From the NCBI GenBank assembly GCA_017453465.1, contig JAFTEV010000028.1:40492-104491 (forward strand): a DNA stretch of 64,000 nt. The letters run 5' to 3'. Shown piece by piece: positions 42,654 to 50,834 of this stretch. Numbering within the stretch: the first letter of the stretch is position 1; the number at the start of each line of letters is the position of its first letter. This stretch comes from Bacteroidaceae bacterium (GTDB taxonomy: Bacteria; Bacteroidota; Bacteroidia; Bacteroidales; Bacteroidaceae). A model generated the notes under the pieces. It saw nothing but the letters and a program-made list of their open reading frames with translations. It was not told where the DNA came from and did no database searches. The position numbers were made by a program, and so were the translations under genes.

Positions 42654-43952
42654 CTACTCTTCATCGTCAAACATAGCGTAGAGTGTGGCGAGGAAGAGCA
42701 CTTCGTAGGGGTCGCCAAACTCCTTCATGTAGAGAAGGAGATTGCTGTTCGACTCGCTCAGGGTGTAATTGGGCGTGAGCGAATTATACAGATAGTTGTC
42801 GCCGCCATCGGATACGTAGGCCACGGCAGGGTACAGCTGGTGGCCGAAGGCTGAACCCACGTGCTGGGTCAACACGTTCTGCCCCTTGGTGGGATTCCCT
42901 ATCAGGATGACATTGTCTTCACCCAGCGTGTTCTTCAACGAGCGTATGAGCCACTCGGCAGCCCCTTGCGTGTAGTTGCTCACAATAATGAACACGCGGG
43001 AAAGCTCCAGACTGCCCAGCGTCGTGTCATAGTCAAAAGTCTGGTTGTTTGCAGCATAGCGGTCGTTCCATTGGGTCTTGGCAAAGGGCACATTCCTGCG
43101 GTTTAGCGGCACGATATAACTGGCCAGCCGGCGAGCCACCTCCAGTGTGCCGTAGTTGCAGAAGCGCAGGTCGAGCACAAATTCAGTGGGCTGCTCCTCC
43201 AGGAAGTATTGCATGTGTTCGTCAAGCTGCTTCAGGTACTTGTCGCCCTCAGTCTGAATCTCGTCGGGATAGGCCATGAGGCGGTTGCACATGAGGTAGC
43301 CAATCCACGAGCCCCGATAGTTGAGGAAATTGCGCACGGGGAAAGCCTGTTCCTCCACGTAGGCAGAGGCTGGCAGGGTCACAGTCGTGGTATCGACCCA
43401 CCCCAGTGTGTCGCCGCTGATGGTGTCGATGTGGTGGAAGACCACTGTGTGGCTGCTGCCGCTCTCCAGGTATTTGCTGGCGTTGGAAGTGGTCAGCCGG
43501 GTGTTGTCCACCACAGAGATGAAGTCGTTGCGATGCAGTCCACACTGTTCGGCAACCGACCCCGGTGCCACGTAAGTGACGCGGGCAAACGAGCGCGAAG
43601 TCATCTTCGTGGGGTCTGTTATCATCGTGATGTCCAGGCCGTAGGTGTCCAGGTGGTTGAAGAATCCACGCATATGCGGGTCTGTAGCCACGCTGTCAAG
43701 CAGGCAGTAGGACCACGAGTCGGCTTTGTTCACACTGCTGACGAGGGTGGAAAAGAACTTCGTCCCGTCGTAGAAGTACGCCTTGTAGTTTTGCTCTGCG
43801 ATGAGGTCGCCCCAGAGATACTTGTCCTTCATCACCCCATACATCCACGTGTTGTGTTCCGTCAGTTCCACATACTCGTGCGTGCGGTCTTCGCCACATG
43901 AAGTAACAAGTATCAAGAAGAGTAATAAAAGTGTATATTTCAGCTGTTTCAT
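42654..43952 (-). CDS. S41-like PDZ lipoprotein, catalytic Ser apparently missing
   Basis: A 432-residue lipoprotein (signal LLLLFLILVTSCGEDR, lipidated Cys at about 19). It has an N-terminal helical domain, a PDZ domain (FARVTYVAPGSVAEQCGLHRNDFISVVDNTRL) and an S41/C-terminal-processing-protease core (SWIGYLMCNRL, FVLDLRFCNYGTLEVARRLASYI, VFIIVSNYTQGAAEWLIRSLKNTLGEDNVILIGNPTKGQ). At the active site the family has TxSASE; here the run is YTQGAAE, so the nucleophilic Ser is replaced by Gly. The GNPTKGQ Lys region is kept. It may be a binding or scaffold protein rather than an enzyme. It is 39 bases upstream of rlmH's end on the same strand. Confidence 0.85.
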   Translation of the reverse strand: MKQLKYTLLLLFLILVTSCGEDRTHEYVELTEHNTWMYGVMKDKYLWGDLIAEQNYKAYFYDGTKFFSTLVSSVNKADSWSYCLLDSVATDPHMRGFFNHLDTYGLDITMITDPTKMTSRSFARVTYVAPGSVAEQCGLHRNDFISVVDNTRLTTSNASKYLESGSSHTVVFHHIDTISGDTLGWVDTTTVTLPASAYVEEQAFPVRNFLNYRGSWIGYLMCNRLMAYPDEIQTEGDKYLKQLDEHMQYFLEEQPTEFVLDLRFCNYGTLEVARRLASYIVPLNRRNVPFAKTQWNDRYAANNQTFDYDTTLGSLELSRVFIIVSNYTQGAAEWLIRSLKNTLGEDNVILIGNPTKGQNVLTQHVGSAFGHQLYPAVAYVSDGGDNYLYNSLTPNYTLSESNSNLLLYMKEFGDPYEVLFLATLYAMFDDEE

Positions 43953-43991
43953 CTGTGTTGTTAACTTTTTGCTTCAATCGGTCCGCGCCGT

Positions 43992-44465
43992 CTATTCATG
44001 GTGGTAAGGCTCCCCTCGCATGATGGTCATGGCGCGATAGAGCTGCTCCACGAAGAGGAGCCGCACCATCTGGTGGGAGAAGGTCATTTGCGACAGACTG
44101 AGCATCTCGTTTGCCGCCGCATACACCTCAGCCGAGAATCCGTAGGGACCACCTATCACGAAGACCAGACGCTTGCCCACGGTCTGCATCTTCCGCTCCA
44201 TCCAGGCCGAAAACTCCACACTGCGCAGTTCGCGTCCGTGCTCGTCGAGCAAGACCACATGGTCGCCAGCCTGCAGCTGCTTCAGTATCAGTTCGCCCTC
44301 GGTTCGTTTCTGCTGCTCTGCCGTCAGTGCCTTCGTGTTCTTCAGTTCGGGTATGGTGCAGACCTCAAAACTGACATAGTGGCGCAGCCTATCAGCATAC
44401 TCGTCGATAAGCTCCACAAAGTGTCGGTTCACAGTCTTGCCAACCTGTATCAGCGTAACTTTCAT
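43992..44465 (-). CDS. rlmH: 23S rRNA pseudouridine-1915 N3-methyltransferase
   Basis: SPOUT-family methyltransferase that modifies helix 69 of 23S rRNA. The 157 residues match RlmH length. Signatures: MKVTLIQVGKT, HVVLLDEHGRELRSVEFS, LVFVIGGPYGFSAEVY (SAM knot), and the C-terminal LSLSQMTFSHQMVRLLFVEQLYRAMTIMRGEPYHHE. ATG 44465 is used, 29 bases after a promoter box; the longer frame to 44555 runs into the repeat array. Confidence 0.97.
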   Translation of the reverse strand: MKVTLIQVGKTVNRHFVELIDEYADRLRHYVSFEVCTIPELKNTKALTAEQQKRTEGELILKQLQAGDHVVLLDEHGRELRSVEFSAWMERKMQTVGKRLVFVIGGPYGFSAEVYAAANEMLSLSQMTFSHQMVRLLFVEQLYRAMTIMRGEPYHHE

Positions 44466-44493
44466 GTCTGGTTCGCAGTTCGTTTTCAGCGTG

Positions 44494-44501
44494 CAAAGGT
44501 A
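44494..44501 (-). promoter_or_regulatory. Promoter -7 box for rlmH
   Basis: The minus strand reads TACCTTTG. Repeat array C begins 37 bases upstream of it. Confidence 0.6.
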
Positions 44502-44537
44502 GCAATTCAAAACCAAAGAAAAAAGTCTGTGCGCGGA

Positions 44538-44757
44538 AAAGTGTCCCAGTGGCACAAAATCGGGACTTCAGTGCCGTTGCGGTGGCACAGTTCTCCCGCT
44601 TCTGCGGCACTGCATTGCCACTGACGTGGGAGAGCTGTGCCACTGCCGTAGCAATGCAGTGCTACTGCGGCGAGAGAACTGTGCCACCGAGACGGCAATG
44701 CAGTGCGCCAGCGGCGGGAGAACTCTCCCACGGAAGCGGGACTTAATCCGCAATGCT
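44538..44757. repeat. 22-bp-step near-palindromic repeat array C
   Basis: Nine or ten 22-base units start at 44560, 44582, 44604, 44626, 44648, 44670, 44692, 44714 and 44736 (with a degenerate one at 44538). The unit at 44648 is a perfect palindrome of half-sites, GTAGCA-ATGCAG-TGCTAC. Others are GCGGCA-CTGCAT-TGCCAC (44604) and GCGGGA-GAACTC-TCCCAC (44714). The last unit includes the stop codon and last codons of the symporter gene. Units share hexamers with arrays A and B. It lies between the symporter and the promoter of rlmH. Confidence 0.9.
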
Positions 44758-45999
44758 TTCCTTGTACTGCGTGCGGGCATAGCACCACACTACGGCGAAA
44801 GCCAGAAGGGGTATGACGAAGGGGACAATGTAGCCCGCAACGTCGGCAACGTAGCCCACGAGCAGGAAGACACAGCCGCCCACGGGTGCCATCATAAGGA
44901 CGGAGCTGGCCGACTTGGTGAGACCGCCCAGCCCCTTGATGGCCAGCGAGAAAATAGTGGGAAACATGATGGCTTCACACACATAATTGAGCAGCAGAAA
45001 GCAGAGCGGCAGGTATTTCAGCCACGAATCTGCGCCCTGCACTGCATAGGCCGACACGATAACGCCAACGATGCTGAAGAGCGAGCCTGTGGTGCAGATG
45101 TAGAGTGCCTTTTCTGCGGTCATATACTGCATCACCCATGAGCCGACAAACCTGCCTGCCATGAAGAACATCAAGGCAAAGCCCAGGATGATTGAGGCAT
45201 TGCCGGCGGTGAGCATTTCCACGCCCGTGGTGAACAGCACAAAGTAGCTGTTGATGCTGATTTCTGCCACCTCGTAGGCCAAAAGCGCACAGGCTCCGAA
45301 GACGAACATCTTGTTCCGCAACAGCTTTGCGTAGGGCGACCGAACCGCAGTTTCTGCCTTGAGAGCGGTTTCTGCTTCAGCCGACTCTTCGCTGCGGATT
45401 TCGGGCAACCGCGAGAAGGAGAAGACAATGGCCACGATGACCACCACCACACCCATGATGACGTAGGGGATGCTGATGTCTGCCGACTGGCCGTTTGCAA
45501 ACAGGAAACTGCCCACAATGACCGGAGCCAGGCAGGAACCCAGTCCGTTGAACGACTGAGCGAAGTTCAGTCGCGAGGCAGCCGTTTCTTTCGCTCCCAG
45601 CTGGGCTGCGTAGGGATTGGCAGAGGTTTCCAGCAGGGCCAGACCACAGGCAATGACGAAGAGGCACACAAGGAAAGCCCCCAGTGTGCCCATCCTGCCG
45701 CACGGAAGAAAGAGGAATGCCCCCAGCGCATAGAGCACCAGGCCGAACACCACACCACGCTTGTAGCCAAAACGGTTGATGAACAGGCCGGCGGGAATGG
45801 CCATGAGGAAGTAGCCCATGTAGGTTGTCACCTGAATCAGTGCAGACTCGGCAATGCTGATGTTCAGCGACTCGCGGAAATGTTGGTTCAGCACGTCGAG
45901 GATGGCACGTGCAAAACCCCAGAGGAAAAACAGCGACGTGACCAGCGTAAAGGGCACGATGAAGTGTTTGGATGTGAGTGTCTCGCGTTGATGTATCAT
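44743..45999 (-). CDS. Fucose/hexose:proton symporter of the FucP family
   Basis: A 418-residue major-facilitator-superfamily transporter with twelve predicted membrane segments. FucP-family markers are FFLWGFARAILDVLNQHF near residue 24, the inter-helix MAIPAGLFINRFGYKRGVVFG, and LALLETSANPYAAQLGAKETAASRLNFAQSFNGLGS. Relatives carry L-fucose, glucose or galactose with protons; the exact sugar is not determined here. Its start overlaps the stop of the GH10-like gene by 4 bases (ATGA), so the two are translationally coupled, and it probably imports the sugar released by that enzyme. Confidence 0.92.
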   Translation of the reverse strand: MIHQRETLTSKHFIVPFTLVTSLFFLWGFARAILDVLNQHFRESLNISIAESALIQVTTYMGYFLMAIPAGLFINRFGYKRGVVFGLVLYALGAFLFLPCGRMGTLGAFLVCLFVIACGLALLETSANPYAAQLGAKETAASRLNFAQSFNGLGSCLAPVIVGSFLFANGQSADISIPYVIMGVVVVIVAIVFSFSRLPEIRSEESAEAETALKAETAVRSPYAKLLRNKMFVFGACALLAYEVAEISINSYFVLFTTGVEMLTAGNASIILGFALMFFMAGRFVGSWVMQYMTAEKALYICTTGSLFSIVGVIVSAYAVQGADSWLKYLPLCFLLLNYVCEAIMFPTIFSLAIKGLGGLTKSASSVLMMAPVGGCVFLLVGYVADVAGYIVPFVIPLLAFAVVWCYARTQYKESIAD

Positions 46000-47687
46000 T
46001 TCTTTTTCTTTTTTGATTTCTTCTGCTTTTTCTGCTGCTTCTGTCCCTTCAGGTCGGGATTGATGAGGCGGCTCACGTTCAGCAGCTTCACGGTGGTCTG
46101 TCCCTGGGGCGTGTCCTGCACGGCGGTGCTTTCGTTGCCAAAGCGGTCACAGGCGGTCACGGCAAAGTAGCGCATCCGCACAGCCCTGCCGCTGAGTTCG
46201 TAGCTGGCCGACGCTACACGCACGGCCAGCAGATTCTCGGCTCTCGTCACGTCCACAGGCCACTGGTTACTGCCATATATATTATAATAAGGTGCCCCAC
46301 CCTGCCATCGCAGGCAGCCCTCGCTGTAGTGCACATGGGTTGGCGGCTGTGGCTGGAGGCTGTCGGTGCCCATCCACGTCATGCGCGGAGTGAGTGCCGG
46401 GAAGGGGAAGAACTCTTCGGCACAGCAGTCGTACAGGCCCTTCACGTTGTGTGTGAGGAAGTCGCTGCGGTAGAAAGCCATTCCGCCGATGCCGCTACTG
46501 CGGGCTGTGTGCATCTGGGCACGCACCTGGTTGAGCGTCCACTTGCCCTCACGCGGGTCCAGAAAGTATATGCCCAGTCCGGGAACGACGGGGTGTCCGC
46601 TGCTGTGTTCGAGCCAATCGAACAGGAATGGGTAGAAGTGGTTGCCCTGAAAGTACATCATCGGGAACAGCATGTCTTGCAAGTTCTCCTTGAGCCAGAG
46701 TTGCGGGTCCTGGAACACAGCGTTGTAGCAGTTCCACCCACCCGAAGAGTAGCGGCTCAGGTTTCCATACTTGCCAATGGGCGAACTGCTCAGCCTTACC
46801 CAAGGTTTCAGCGGCTTCACAACGTCGTGCACGCGGCGCACAATGCGGGTGATGTTCTCCCTGCGCCAGTCGGCCAGCTGAGCGGCAGAGGCTTTCGGGA
46901 CGGCAGTCCTTTTGCCCCTCCTTTTCGCCGAGCCTTTCTTCTTGCCGTGGCTGACGGTCGCCGCTGGGTCGGCAGCTGTCTGACTGCTGCCTGGGGCTAC
47001 ATACAGGTTGTCGTCGGAGAACTTATACACGCTCTCAGGATAGCGGATGTAGTCGAGCGAAATGCCGTCAATGTCGTATTTCTCTGTGATTTCGCGGCAG
47101 AGCGAAGCCATGTAGTCCGCCGTGGCAGACTGGCCCGGAACCATGAAGACTTCTTGCCCCACGGTCTTGCACAACGCTGGCTGTCGGCGCACGATGCTCT
47201 CTGCGCCGTACAGCTTTTGCTTGGCGGCCTTGCCCAGTGGGATGCAGACCAGCCAGGCATGGAGTTCCATGCCGCGCCGATGGCATTCGTCGATGCAGAA
47301 CTGCAGTGGGTCGTAGCCGGGACTTTTGCCCGGATGCCCCGTCAGACATTCGTCCCACGGCTCATACTGCGAGGGGTAAATCACGGTGCCTCGTATGCGG
47401 GTTTGGAGGATAACGGTGTTGATGTGAATCCGTTGCAGTCGGTCCAGAATCTCGCACAGCTCGGCCTGCTGCCTGGCTACACTGGCAGCGTCGTTGGCCT
47501 TCGTGCGCGGCCAGTCCAGACCGCTGATGGTGGTCAGCCACACTGCACGGATTTCGCGCTTGGGCTGCTTCTGATTGTAAAAATCAATGAAATTGTCTGG
47601 GGTGTTTCCTTCGTTCTGAGCCGCAGTTTTGCCGCTAAAAATGACGAAAAAGACGGTAAACACCGCAATCTTATAGAGATAAAACAT
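45996..47687 (-). CDS. Glycosyl hydrolase-like protein (GHL10/DUF187 family)
   Basis: A 563-residue exported protein with signal MFYLYKIAVFTVFFVIFSGKTAAQ. The body matches the family-10-like glycosyl hydrolase group: KREIRAVWLTTISGLDWPRT, INTVILQTRIRGTVIYPSQYEPW, DECHRRGMELHAWLV, KYDIDGISLDYIRYPE, WRRENITRIVRRVHDVVKPLKPWVRLSSSPIG and ENLQDMLFPMMYFQ. Characterised relatives cleave glycans, but the substrate here is unknown. A fibronectin-III-like domain follows (APYYNIYGSNQWPVDVTRAENLL and on). Odd features: an extra basic loop (SHGKKKGSAKRRGKRTAVPK) and a C-terminal tail of nearly pure Lys and Gln. It overlaps the symporter gene by 4 bases. Confidence 0.88.
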   Translation of the reverse strand: MFYLYKIAVFTVFFVIFSGKTAAQNEGNTPDNFIDFYNQKQPKREIRAVWLTTISGLDWPRTKANDAASVARQQAELCEILDRLQRIHINTVILQTRIRGTVIYPSQYEPWDECLTGHPGKSPGYDPLQFCIDECHRRGMELHAWLVCIPLGKAAKQKLYGAESIVRRQPALCKTVGQEVFMVPGQSATADYMASLCREITEKYDIDGISLDYIRYPESVYKFSDDNLYVAPGSSQTAADPAATVSHGKKKGSAKRRGKRTAVPKASAAQLADWRRENITRIVRRVHDVVKPLKPWVRLSSSPIGKYGNLSRYSSGGWNCYNAVFQDPQLWLKENLQDMLFPMMYFQGNHFYPFLFDWLEHSSGHPVVPGLGIYFLDPREGKWTLNQVRAQMHTARSSGIGGMAFYRSDFLTHNVKGLYDCCAEEFFPFPALTPRMTWMGTDSLQPQPPTHVHYSEGCLRWQGGAPYYNIYGSNQWPVDVTRAENLLAVRVASASYELSGRAVRMRYFAVTACDRFGNESTAVQDTPQGQTTVKLLNVSRLINPDLKGQKQQKKQKKSKKKKK

Positions 47688-47705
47688 TATAAATCCTTAA
47701 ATTTG

Positions 47706-47736
47706 TTGCAAAGGTAACAATTTATTACTACTTTTG
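47706..47736 (+). promoter_or_regulatory. Promoter of cstA, overlapping a divergent promoter
   Basis: TTG at 47706-47708, 20 bases, TACTTTTG at 47729-47736, with the cstA ATG 30 bases on. On the minus strand TACCTTTG (47716-47709) lies inside this spacer and would serve the GH10-like gene, whose ATG is 21 bases away. The two transcription starts therefore compete for the same DNA. Confidence 0.65.
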
Positions 47737-47766
47737 CCGAACTTTTAAAAGATTTTAGACAAAATA

Positions 47767-49242
47767 ATGATTACTTTTACCACTTCTTTACTGCTCCTGC
47801 TCATAGGCTACCTGCTCTACGGGAGCGTGGTTGACCGTGTTTTCGGAGCCGATGCAAACCGCAAAACACCTTGTTTCACATCGACCGATGGCGTTGACTA
47901 CATCCCCATGCCTACATGGAAGGTGTTCCTCATCCAGTTCCTCAACATTGCCGGCACGGGTCCTATCTTCGGAGCCATTCAGGGCATCCTGTTCGGCCCT
48001 GCAGCCTACTTCTGGATTGTCTTGGGCTGCATCTTCGGCGGAGCCGTCCACGACTACTTTTCCGGCATGATTTCCATCCGCATGAATGGAGCCAGCCTGC
48101 CCGAAATCATCGGTGACAACCTGGGCCAACTGCCTCGTCTGCTGATGCGTGTGCTGTCGCTCGGCCTGATGATACTGGTGGGAGCCGTCTTTGTCACCAC
48201 TCCTGCCGACATCTTGGACGGCATGATGGCCGACGAGGGCTTTCTCTGGTCAAAGAATTTCTGGGTCATCCTCATCTTCTGCTACTATGTGCTGGCCACC
48301 CTGCTGCCTATCGACAAGCTGATAGGCCGCATTTATCCCATCTTCGGCTGTGCGCTACTCCTCATGGCCTTAGGCATTGTTTACGGACTATACACACAGC
48401 CGGGCAATATACCCGAAATTACCGATGCCTTCACCAATCACCACCCCTCTTCCGCCATTCCCCTCTTCCCCGGACTCTTCATCACCATTGCGTGCGGAGC
48501 CGTGAGCGGATTCCACGCCACACAGTCGCCCATGATGGCACGCTGCCTTCAGAACGAGAAATATGGCCGTCCCATCTTCTATGGAGCCATGATTACCGAG
48601 GGTGTGGTAGCACTCATCTGGGCCGCAGCAGCCATTAAGTTTGCCGACAGCCTGAATGTGGACGGAGCTACGCCTTACGAGAAACTGCTCAACGCCATGG
48701 TCAATCCCGAAACGGGAAAGCCCTCTCCCGCCATCCTCGTCAATCTCATCTGCAAGAACTGGTTGGGTGGCATAGGTGCAGTGCTGGCTGTGCTGGGCGT
48801 GGTGGCTGCACCCATCACCAGCGGCGACACGGCTTTCCGCTCGGCCCGACTGATTGCTGCCGACTTTACGCACTATAAGCAGAACAAGGTCTATAAGCGC
48901 ATCCTGCTCTCCGTGCCCCTGTTTGTCCTGTCTGGCATACTGATGCTGCTCAACTTTGAAGTTCTGTGGCGTTACTTTGCATGGTCCAATCAGACGCTTT
49001 CCGTGTTCACACTCTGGGCTATCACCATTTGGCTGTCGCTTCGCCAACGAAGGGGAGAACTCAACTTAGCCTGTGTTCTCATCCCCCTGGTTCCAGCCCT
49101 GTGGATGACACTGGTCAGCACCACTTACATCTTGGTCGCTCCTGAGGGCTTCAATCTTGAACACACATTCTCCTACTGCATAGGTGCTCTTGTCACCATC
49201 GCATTTCTTGGCAGTTACATTGCTTGGTACAAACGTATATGA
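47767..49242 (+). CDS. cstA: Carbon-starvation protein CstA family (peptide/pyruvate transporter)
   Basis: A 491-residue inner-membrane protein with more than ten membrane segments. CstA signatures: VDYIPMPTWKVFLIQFLNIAGTGPIFGAIQGILFGPAAYFWIVLGCIFGGAVHDYFSGMISIRMNGASLPE and GAVSGFHATQSPMMARCLQNE. Family members transport peptides or pyruvate during carbon starvation. It is shorter than E. coli CstA (about 700 residues) but of normal length for Bacteroidales. The small membrane protein gene overlaps its stop, and the pair is probably one operon. Confidence 0.95.
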   Translation: MITFTTSLLLLLIGYLLYGSVVDRVFGADANRKTPCFTSTDGVDYIPMPTWKVFLIQFLNIAGTGPIFGAIQGILFGPAAYFWIVLGCIFGGAVHDYFSGMISIRMNGASLPEIIGDNLGQLPRLLMRVLSLGLMILVGAVFVTTPADILDGMMADEGFLWSKNFWVILIFCYYVLATLLPIDKLIGRIYPIFGCALLLMALGIVYGLYTQPGNIPEITDAFTNHHPSSAIPLFPGLFITIACGAVSGFHATQSPMMARCLQNEKYGRPIFYGAMITEGVVALIWAAAAIKFADSLNVDGATPYEKLLNAMVNPETGKPSPAILVNLICKNWLGGIGAVLAVLGVVAAPITSGDTAFRSARLIAADFTHYKQNKVYKRILLSVPLFVLSGILMLLNFEVLWRYFAWSNQTLSVFTLWAITIWLSLRQRRGELNLACVLIPLVPALWMTLVSTTYILVAPEGFNLEHTFSYCIGALVTIAFLGSYIAWYKRI

Positions 49243-49421
49243 AAAAGTACATCTGGCTGCCCTGCGCTTTTTTCAGCGTCGGGCTGCTCTTCTATATATA
49301 TTATGGTATCAAGTGGAATGCTTGGCTTCTGAACCTGCCCAACATCCTCATCTACCTTGTCATCGTCCTCGCACTCTCCTGGGCGCACTGGAAGAAAGAA
49401 CAATTGAGAAACAAATCTTAG
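49239..49421 (+). CDS. Small two-span membrane protein, CstA companion
   Basis: A 60-residue protein with two hydrophobic segments (YIWLPCAFFSVGLLFYIYYG and LPNILIYLVIVLALSWAHW) and a basic tail KKEQLRNKS. It starts in the stop codon of cstA (ATGA overlap), like the small YbdD/YjiX-type partners of CstA, though it is longer and hydrophobic. Function unknown; partnership with CstA is inferred from overlap. Confidence 0.8.
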   Translation: MKKYIWLPCAFFSVGLLFYIYYGIKWNAWLLNLPNILIYLVIVLALSWAHWKKEQLRNKS

Positions 49422-49448
49422 TCATTAACAAATAAACTACCATTCATC

Positions 49449-49931
49449 ATGAAAAAACTATTCTTGGCTGCTATCCTCGCAGTAATGGGCATTGCCAATG
49501 CTTCGGCACAGTTTGAAAAGGGAAAGTTCTACGGTGGTGCCTCGGCATCAGGACTGGGCATATCCTATAGCGAAACTACCAAATTTGCCTTTGGCTTCGA
49601 TGCGCTCGGCGGCTACCTGTTTGCCAACAACTGGATGGCTATGGCCGAACTGGGCTACAACTTCCACAACTCCGACACACACTCGGTTTCGGCTGGACTC
49701 CGTTGCCGCTACTACATTGTGCAGAACGGCCTCTTCCTCAGCCTCGGTGCTAAGTACCTGCACGAATTTAGCAGTTACAACGACTTCTTCCTTACTCCCG
49801 AAGTCGGCTACTGCTTCTTCCTCAACCGCAACGTCACACTGGAACCCAGCATCTACTACAACATGTCGCTCACCGACTTCGGTAACAAGAGTCGATTTGG
49901 CTTGAAAGTCGGCTTCGGATTCTTCTTCTAA
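49449..49931 (+). CDS. Outer-membrane beta-barrel protein
   Basis: A 160-residue protein with signal MKKLFLAAILAVMGIANASAQ and eight amphipathic strands (GKFYGGASASGLGISYS, FAFGFDALGGYLFANNWMAMAELGYNF, AGLRCRYYIVQNGLFLSLGAKYLHEF, NVTLEPSIYYNMSLTDF, GLKVGFGFFF) ending in Phe, as expected for a small OmpW/OmpX-like barrel. It lies between the CstA pair and nadC. Function unknown. Confidence 0.85.
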   Translation: MKKLFLAAILAVMGIANASAQFEKGKFYGGASASGLGISYSETTKFAFGFDALGGYLFANNWMAMAELGYNFHNSDTHSVSAGLRCRYYIVQNGLFLSLGAKYLHEFSSYNDFFLTPEVGYCFFLNRNVTLEPSIYYNMSLTDFGNKSRFGLKVGFGFFF

Positions 49932-49955
49932 ACCACATTAACCACACTCAGCCTC

Positions 49956-50834
49956 ATGTTATCAGTAACTGAACTTAACGACCGACTTATAGACCTCGCC
50001 TTTGCCGAAGACATCGGCGACGGCGACCACACCACCCTCTGCTGCATCCCAGCCGACAAGGAGGGCGAAAGCCTACTGCTCATCAAGGAAGAAGGCATCT
50101 TTGCCGGTGTGGAGATAGCCAAGCAAGTGTTCCACCGCTTCGACCCCACCATGCAGGTAGAGGTCTTCATCCAGGACGGAGCACACGTGAAGCCCGGCGA
50201 CATTGTGATGTCCGTCAAGGGCAAAGAACAGTCGCTCCTGCAAACCGAGCGTCTCATGCTCAACATACTGCAACGTATGTCGGGCATCGCCACGATGACA
50301 CACCGATACCAACAGGCACTCATCGATGCAGGAACCAAGACCCGCGTGCTCGACACCCGAAAGACCACGCCCGGAATGAGAATGCTGGAGAAAGAAGCCG
50401 TGAAGATTGGCGGCGGCATGAACCATCGCATCGGCCTCTTCGACATGATTCTGCTCAAAGACAACCACATCGACTTCTGCGGCGGAGTGCACAACGCCAT
50501 CAGCCGCGCCAAGCAATACTGCAAGGACAAAGGCAAGGACCTGAAGATAGAATGTGAAGTGCGCAACTGGAAAGAACTCGAAGAAGCCCTGGCAGAGGGT
50601 TGCGACCGCATCATGTTCGACAATTTCACGCCCGAAGACACAGCCCGCGCCGTGCAGCTCGTGGCTGGCCGCGCCGAGACTGAATCCTCAGGCGGCATTA
50701 CCTACGACACCATGATTCCCTACGCCAAGGCTGGCGTTGACTTCATCTCTTTCGGCGCACTCACCCACTCCGTCAAGGGACTCGATATGTCGTTCAAAGC
50801 CAAAGGCAGCGACAAACTCATCATCAAAAAATGA
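49956..50834 (+). CDS. nadC: Nicotinate-nucleotide pyrophosphorylase (quinolinate phosphoribosyltransferase)
   Basis: Converts quinolinate and PRPP to nicotinate mononucleotide in NAD synthesis. The 292 residues match the family. Signatures: DIGDGDHTTLCCIPADKEG, ETERLMLNILQRMSGIATMTHRYQ in spirit (LLQTERLMLNILQRMSGIAT), RVLDTRKTTPGMRMLEKEAVKIGGGMNHR (substrate-binding), FDMILLKDNHIDFCG, and DRIMFDNFTPED near the C-terminus. The next gene starts inside its stop codon (ATGA). Confidence 0.97.
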   Translation: MLSVTELNDRLIDLAFAEDIGDGDHTTLCCIPADKEGESLLLIKEEGIFAGVEIAKQVFHRFDPTMQVEVFIQDGAHVKPGDIVMSVKGKEQSLLQTERLMLNILQRMSGIATMTHRYQQALIDAGTKTRVLDTRKTTPGMRMLEKEAVKIGGGMNHRIGLFDMILLKDNHIDFCGGVHNAISRAKQYCKDKGKDLKIECEVRNWKELEEALAEGCDRIMFDNFTPEDTARAVQLVAGRAETESSGGITYDTMIPYAKAGVDFISFGALTHSVKGLDMSFKAKGSDKLIIKK

